From Streptomyces katrae (GTDB lineage Bacteria > Actinomycetota > Actinomycetes > Streptomycetales > Streptomycetaceae), in contig NZ_JZWV01000079.1 of the NCBI RefSeq assembly GCF_000966975.1, positions 1 to 29,175 on the forward strand: a stretch of 29,175 nt of DNA, in the 5' to 3' direction. Below, in pieces: positions 25,022 through 29,175 of this stretch. The notes below the pieces were generated by a model. It had not been told where the DNA came from and searched no databases. It worked only from the letters and a program-made list of their open reading frames with translations. Made by a program: the position numbers and the translations under genes. The number at the start of each line of letters is the position of its first letter. Positions within the stretch are counted from its first letter, which is position 1.

Positions 25022-26299
25022 TCATACGCCGCCCCACTGCTGGATCTTCGGGGCCACGCGCTGGACCCCGAACTGGTAGGCGACCTTGAGCACGCGCCGC
25101 GAGGTGCGCCTCATCGGGCCGCGGGAGCGGGCCGCGGCGGCGCCCGGGCCGGGGGAGCCGTCCGGATCGAGGCCCCGGCGGCGCAGCAGCGTACCGACGT
25201 ATTCGGGTGCGCTCGCGGCCGTGTAGTAGGGGGTGATCGGGGGGAGCGGGCGGCCGCGCAATTCGGCGATGCGGTTCCGGAGTTCGCCGAAGGGGTCGGT
25301 GGAGCGGATTCCCTGGTCGACCGTCCACGATTCGTGCGCGATCGGGGCCGCGCCCTCGTCGATGGCGGTCCAGTCGGTGACGCAGCCGGAGCCGGTGAAG
25401 TAGTGGTTCCCGTGGATCTCCCGGACTCCGAGATCGCTCAGGATGGCGGTCGGCATTCCCCGGTGCATGGATTCGAGCGCGGCGGTGGAACTGACGGTCA
25501 CCAGGAGATCGGTACGGTCGAGGGTCTGCGACATGTTGCCGTAGACGAAATGCAGATTGGGCGGCAGCGGTTCGTCCAGCTGTTCCGCGAGGACCTGATA
25601 GTGGAACGCCTCCACATGGGTGGTCGCCTCACCCGGCTTGCTGCGGAGTTTCACGAGCACGTCACGCCCCGGCCGTAGCCGGGCATGGGATATCGCGCGG
25701 CGCAGCATGTACATCCGGCCGTTACGGTCGGCGGGCACCGAGGGCTGGACGGCGAAGCACACCGTATAAGGGTGTTCGGCGAAAGTCCGGGCCGGGTCGT
25801 AAGGGCGCTCGTCGAGAAAGGGGAGCGCCGTCTGGACGATGCTGGAAGCGGGAATTCCGAGGGGTTCGTACACCTCGGTGAAACGGCGCCGGTCAAAAGG
25901 GCTGTTGGCCAGGACGATATCGGCCCCGGCCCGCAGGAGAAGACCGTCGGCCATCTTCTCGTAGACGACGCCGACATATCCGGTCATCAGGATCGGCCGG
26001 TACGGGGCGCCGGCGAAACGGCGGGCCAGCGCGTGCAGGGCCGCGTGGGTGGCGCCGCCCACGGTGCCCAGGATGATCACGTCCGCCGATTCGAGGACGG
26101 GGGCCGCGGCGAACTCGGCGAGCGTGGCCTCGGTGATCGAGGAGGGGGTGATGCCGACCTCCGCCAGCTGGCGCGCGGTCGGCGTGCTCCGGCCGCGCAG
26201 CATGTGTGCGTGGACCTCGCTGCCCGGCGCCAGACCCACCGCCAGCCCCGCACCCCATTTCCAGCGGGTGTCGGAGTCTGCGAGCACGTGGATGCGCAC
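25022..26299 (-). CDS. putative glycosyltransferase, DUF6716-like
   Basis: 425 residues, first gene of the leftward nonulosonate operon. It has a GT-B-like layout: MRIHVLADSDTRWKWGAGLA at the start, SADVIILGTVGGATHAAL, GYVGVVYEKMADGL, then in the C-terminal half LVKLRSKPGE and TDLLVTVSSTAALESMHRGMPTAIL. The SSTAALE-x-H-x-G segment is the kind of nucleotide-binding turn seen in capsule and polysialic acid transferases. The tail (about residues 360-425) is basic with SRGPMRRTSRRVLKVAYQ and may associate with the membrane. Start GTG 26299 has a weak ribosome site. The stop overlaps an ATG of neuA's frame (ATGA at 25022-25025). Donor and acceptor are unknown; placement suggests it acts on the same polymer as NeuA and NeuB. 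Confidence 0.7.
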   Translation of the reverse strand: MRIHVLADSDTRWKWGAGLAVGLAPGSEVHAHMLRGRSTPTARQLAEVGITPSSITEATLAEFAAAPVLESADVIILGTVGGATHAALHALARRFAGAPYRPILMTGYVGVVYEKMADGLLLRAGADIVLANSPFDRRRFTEVYEPLGIPASSIVQTALPFLDERPYDPARTFAEHPYTVCFAVQPSVPADRNGRMYMLRRAISHARLRPGRDVLVKLRSKPGEATTHVEAFHYQVLAEQLDEPLPPNLHFVYGNMSQTLDRTDLLVTVSSTAALESMHRGMPTAILSDLGVREIHGNHYFTGSGCVTDWTAIDEGAAPIAHESWTVDQGIRSTDPFGELRNRIAELRGRPLPPITPYYTAASAPEYVGTLLRRRGLDPDGSPGPGAAAARSRGPMRRTSRRVLKVAYQFGVQRVAPKIQQWGGV

Positions 26300-26537
26300 T
26301 GGTGGATTCCCGGTCGGTCGGCGAAGCCCAACTGCTGTCGGCGGGGCCCGCAGCTGGACGTGGGCTCGGGCGGGATGGCCGCGCGGCCCGTTAGACCTTA
26401 CATCCTCACCTGAGTCTTATGTGTCACGAATAGGCCTCGACCGCCGGGGGAGTTGTACGTCACACACCGAGCACCGTTCGGGCGCTCGCCCCGGCTCTGA
26501 CATGATGGCGGAGTGTCGGTGAATGGGGAGAAGGTGA
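26300..26537. promoter_or_regulatory. divergent promoter region of the two glycan operons
   Basis: A 238-bp spacer between leftward and rightward glycosyltransferase genes. The centre (26390-26432) is AT-richer than its surroundings. Promoter-like fragments include a reverse-strand GTGACA with a TAAGGT further on and a forward TGACATGAT near 26498. None has a convincing partner at 17 bp. No gene is seen here. Confidence 0.4.
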
Positions 26538-27536
26538 GTGCCGACGATGGTGACCCTTTCGGTAATCGTCGCGATGTGTGACGTCCGCGACTTCTGCCGG
26601 ACCACGCTGAAGTCCCTGGCCCTGAATGCCCGGGAGGACTTCGAGTTCATCGTGGTGGACGACGCGTCCGTTGACGGGACATCAGAGATCCTGCGCGAGA
26701 TGGTACCCGGCATTCCCGGCGCCGTGCTCATCCGCAACGAGCGGAACATGGGAATATCGGCGACCCGGAACATCGGCCTCGCCGCGGCCCGCGGACGCTT
26801 TTTCACCTTCCTCGACGGGGACGACTGGTACGCCCCCGGATATCTCGCTCAACTGGTCGGCTGGATGAGCCAGTCGGGGGTCGATTTCCTGCGCACCGGC
26901 CATGTCCGCGTCTACGGGAAGAAACGCAAGATCGTCATGCCCCCGCTCGCCCCGCGGGCCCTTCCCCTCGACCCCCTGGACTACATGGGGCCGGTGGACG
27001 CCTCCACGTTCATCGACTACCCCTCGGTGTGGGCCGGCATCTACGACCGTGAACGCCTGCGCCAGGCCGGTGCGCTGTTCTTCGAGGAGTCCCTGCGGAC
27101 CGCGGAGGACCGGCACTGGTTCTACCAGTTGCACCTGCGGATGCGCTCCTTCGGAGTGGTCGACCTCCACGGCGTCTTCTACCGCCGGGACGTGTCCACT
27201 TCGCTCACCAGGATCCCGGACGAACGGCAGCTGGACTTCCTTCCGGCCTTCCGACTGGTTTTCGGCGAGCTCGCCCACCACCCGCGCGGATATGAACTGT
27301 CGTTCAAGGCCATGCGAACTCTGTGCGCGCTCATCGTCATTCACCTGGACCGCGCCCAGGACTACGAGGAAGTCACCCGGGCCCTGCTGTGGGAACGCAG
27401 CGCGCAGACCCTCTTCGACCTTCCCCAGGACATCCTGGAAGGGACCCTGGCGGGAATGGACTCCGTACGCGTGAACAAGCTCAGAGCACTGATGTCCCAG
27501 CAGATGTCCCAGCACCAGGGTGCCGCCGCCCGATGA
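26538..27536 (+). CDS. family 2 glycosyltransferase
   Basis: 332 residues, GT-A fold, inverting GT2 family. TLSVIVAMCDVRDFCRTTLKSL and FIVVDDASVDGTSEIL form the nucleotide-binding half. NERNMGISATRNIGLAAARG leads to the metal-binding FLDGDDWY (Asp-Gly-Asp-Asp at 93-96). An acidic catalytic segment, SLRTAEDRHWFYQL, follows. The C-terminal helical region is not diagnostic. Starts: GTG 26538 with GGAG 7 bases upstream, or ATG 26547 with AAGG 12 bases upstream; I use the first. The stop codon overlaps the ATG of the next gene (ATGA, 27533-27536), so the two are coupled. It resembles the GT2 enzymes placed beside polysialyltransferase-like genes and may prime or branch the same glycan. The sugar donor is unknown. 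Confidence 0.88.
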   Translation: MPTMVTLSVIVAMCDVRDFCRTTLKSLALNAREDFEFIVVDDASVDGTSEILREMVPGIPGAVLIRNERNMGISATRNIGLAAARGRFFTFLDGDDWYAPGYLAQLVGWMSQSGVDFLRTGHVRVYGKKRKIVMPPLAPRALPLDPLDYMGPVDASTFIDYPSVWAGIYDRERLRQAGALFFEESLRTAEDRHWFYQLHLRMRSFGVVDLHGVFYRRDVSTSLTRIPDERQLDFLPAFRLVFGELAHHPRGYELSFKAMRTLCALIVIHLDRAQDYEEVTRALLWERSAQTLFDLPQDILEGTLAGMDSVRVNKLRALMSQQMSQHQGAAAR

Positions 27537-29155
27537 CCCGGATATTCGCCGCCTCCACCCTCTACGGCGCCATGACGGTCGCCGCCGCCGTCGACGCCGG
27601 CCAGTTCGGCCGGGACGACCGCGAGCGCATCCTGCTCGTCTGCAACAACGTGGACATCCCCGAGGTCGCCACCCCGCTGCACCGGATGCCCGGCGCCGCC
27701 GCCGTCCTCGCCCGCTTCCACCGCGTCGTCTACTGGAACGACCTCATCTACCCGTTCCACCCGTCTCTGTGGGGCCCCCGCGACGAGGACGCCCCCCTCT
27801 GGCGCACCGTGATGGGGGAGAAGATGGGCATCCGGCCCGGCCCCCTGGAACTCGTCGTCGAGTCCATCCAGGTCAAGCCCGCCCAGACCCTCTGCAAGAT
27901 CTTCTCGGACGCCACCCTCGCCGTGTACGCCGACGGCGTCATGAGCTACGGCCCCACCCGCAACGACCTGCCCCGCCCCATCCACGGCCGGATCGGACGG
28001 GTCCTCTACCTCGACCTGGTCCCCACCCTGCTGCCCATGCTCCTCACCGAGTACGGGATCCCCTCCGAGCCCGTGCGCACCGACGCCGTCCTCGCGCTGA
28101 TGGCCGAGCTCACCGAGGAGTGCCGCCCGATCCTCGACCGGAGGATCCCGCCGCAGCTGGCCCGGAACGGCCCGCAGACCGCCCTCCTCCTCGGCCAGTA
28201 CCTCTCCCCCCTCGGCATCCTCACCGAGGAGGAAGAGGAGGACCTGCACCGGCGCATGTTCGAGCACGCGGTACGGCTGGGGCACACCGCCGTCGTCTTC
28301 AAACCGCACCCCAGCGCCCCCTCCAGCCTCTCCGACGCCCTCGCCGCGGCCGCCCGCGAGGCCGGCGTGCCCTTCCTCGTCCTGGACGTGCCCGTCCTCG
28401 CCGAGACGGTCTTCGCCTACCTGCGCCCCCGCCAGGTCATCGGCTGCTTCTCCACCGGCCTGTTCACCGCCCGCGCCCTGTACGGGATCCCCGTCGCCCA
28501 GATCGGCGCGCTGGAGGTCATCCGGCGCATGCGGCCCTACGCCAACAGCAACCGCATCCCCGCCACCCTCACCCACGCCCTGGTCCCCGACCTGGAAGCC
28601 GGCCCCGGGGCCGGCACGGAGGCGGCGGCCACCGCCCCGGCCGACCGGATCCTCGACGTCGAGCACATCCGCGCGGAGGTCACCCCGTACGTCCAGGCCG
28701 TCGGCTACTGCATGCAGCCCAAGCGGTACGCCTTCCTCCGCCCGGTGGCCGAGGAGTACGTCGCGGCGGCCGTCGAGCAGTGGGAGGCCCGCCCAGAGCT
28801 GTCCATGCACTTCAACGAGCGCACCCGCGCCCGCCTGGAACTGCCCGGCCCGCGCACCTGGAAGTGGCGGCGCGGCCTGGGCTGGACCCTGCGCGGCGCC
28901 GGGGAGCGCGGCGAGCCGGACGAGCTGCCCGTCACCGAGGTCACGCTCAGCGGGTTCGCCTCCCTGGTCGAGGCCAAGGACGACCAGGGCATCCTGGAGG
29001 TCGGCGCCCGGCTGCTCCCCGAGCACGAGAACCTGGACCTGCTCATCGGAATGGCCCAGGCCCACATCCGCCGCAAGGAGACCGACCAGGCCGTGCGGGC
29101 GATCGAGCGGGCCGCCCGGATCTCCGCGGACAGCACCCGCGCCCTGGTCTGGCTG
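27533..29155 (+). CDS. polysialyltransferase-like protein with C-terminal repeat-like extension, cut by contig end
   Basis: 541 residues visible and still open where adapter sequence begins. The N-terminus (TRIFAASTLYGAMTVAAAVDAG) and the body match the alpha-2,8-polysialyltransferase type. VVFKPHPSAP with FKPHP at 256-260 is the conserved HP motif binding the CMP part, and GCFSTGLFTARALYG (Ser307-Thr308) is the second nucleotide-binding motif. After about residue 470 the sequence changes to a helical region (EAKDDQGILEVGARLLPEHENLDLLIGMAQAHIRRKETDQAVRAIERAARI) resembling TPR repeats. These would be a protein-interaction or acceptor module fused to the transferase. It is coupled to the GT2 gene by a 4-bp overlap. 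The product may elongate or transfer a nonulosonic acid polymer; donor identity is inferred from the neuA/neuB neighbours. Confidence 0.8.
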
Positions 29156-29175
29156 CTGTCTCTTATACACATCTC
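29156..29175. other. Nextera/Tn5 mosaic-end adapter sequence (artefact)
   Basis: CTGTCTCTTATACACATCTC matches all 19 bases of the Tn5 mosaic end as used in Nextera libraries, plus the following C of the read-through adapter. It is not genomic; any reading frame crossing it (peptides such as MYKRQ or MCIRDS on the reverse strand) is spurious. Confidence 0.97.

Overview
The window is from a Streptomyces-type actinomycete. GC is very high with strong third-position GC bias, GTG starts are common, the lipoprotein leaders are actinobacterial, and a short palindromic repeat of a kind I associate with Streptomyces is present. From memory, the order (HTH-MurA paralogue, aconitase, ngcEFG, rok7B7, xylFGH, dxs) matches the S. 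coelicolor SCO5998-SCO6013 neighbourhood; I could not check this by search. The last 20 bases (29156-29175) match the Nextera/Tn5 adapter, so the right edge is the end of a draft contig.

Region 1 (1-4575): a MurA-like enolpyruvyl transferase with an N-terminal Cro/C1 helix-turn-helix runs leftward off the window. It diverges from aconitase. The 400-bp divergent region holds two related 16-bp palindromes (ATCTC-N6-GAGAT), one beside each gene, plus an iron-box-like sequence upstream of aconitase. A strong terminator follows aconitase.

Region 2 (4576-8058): the N-acetylglucosamine/chitobiose ABC importer ngcEFG (Tat-type lipoprotein plus two permeases, no ATPase), with a promoter whose -10 is overlapped by a DasR-box-like site.

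Region 3 (8074-11130): a leftward MgtA-type P-type ATPase behind a long structured leader. The leader encodes a 13-codon peptide with a perfect ribosome site, followed by a terminator-like hairpin, a pyrimidine tract and another hairpin. This suggests attenuation of Mg2+ uptake and is one of the two most interesting features of the window. The ATPase gene itself carries an in-frame palindromic-repeat insert.

Region 4 (11214-16120): the ROK regulator rok7B7 and the xylose importer xylFGH. xylG is preceded by a 16-bp-stem hairpin and a perfect GAAACGTTTC palindrome. xylH is interrupted by a -1 frameshift, either an assembly error or a real lesion. rok7B7 and xylF share an upstream TTAAGG(A)TTCAC motif.

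Region 5 (16254-19810): dxs (entry enzyme of the MEP isoprenoid pathway) and an APC-family amino-acid permease.

Region 6 (19822-29155): a cell-surface glycan region. It holds an LCP-family ligase, a beta-propeller-like protein of unknown function, a leftward operon (DUF6716-type glycosyltransferase, neuA, a NeuB lacking its SAF domain, a sialyltransferase-like enzyme), and a divergent pair (GT2 glycosyltransferase and a polysialyltransferase-like protein with a repeat-like tail cut by the contig end). Together these suggest synthesis of a nonulosonic-acid (sialic acid or Kdn-like) glycopolymer and its attachment to the wall.
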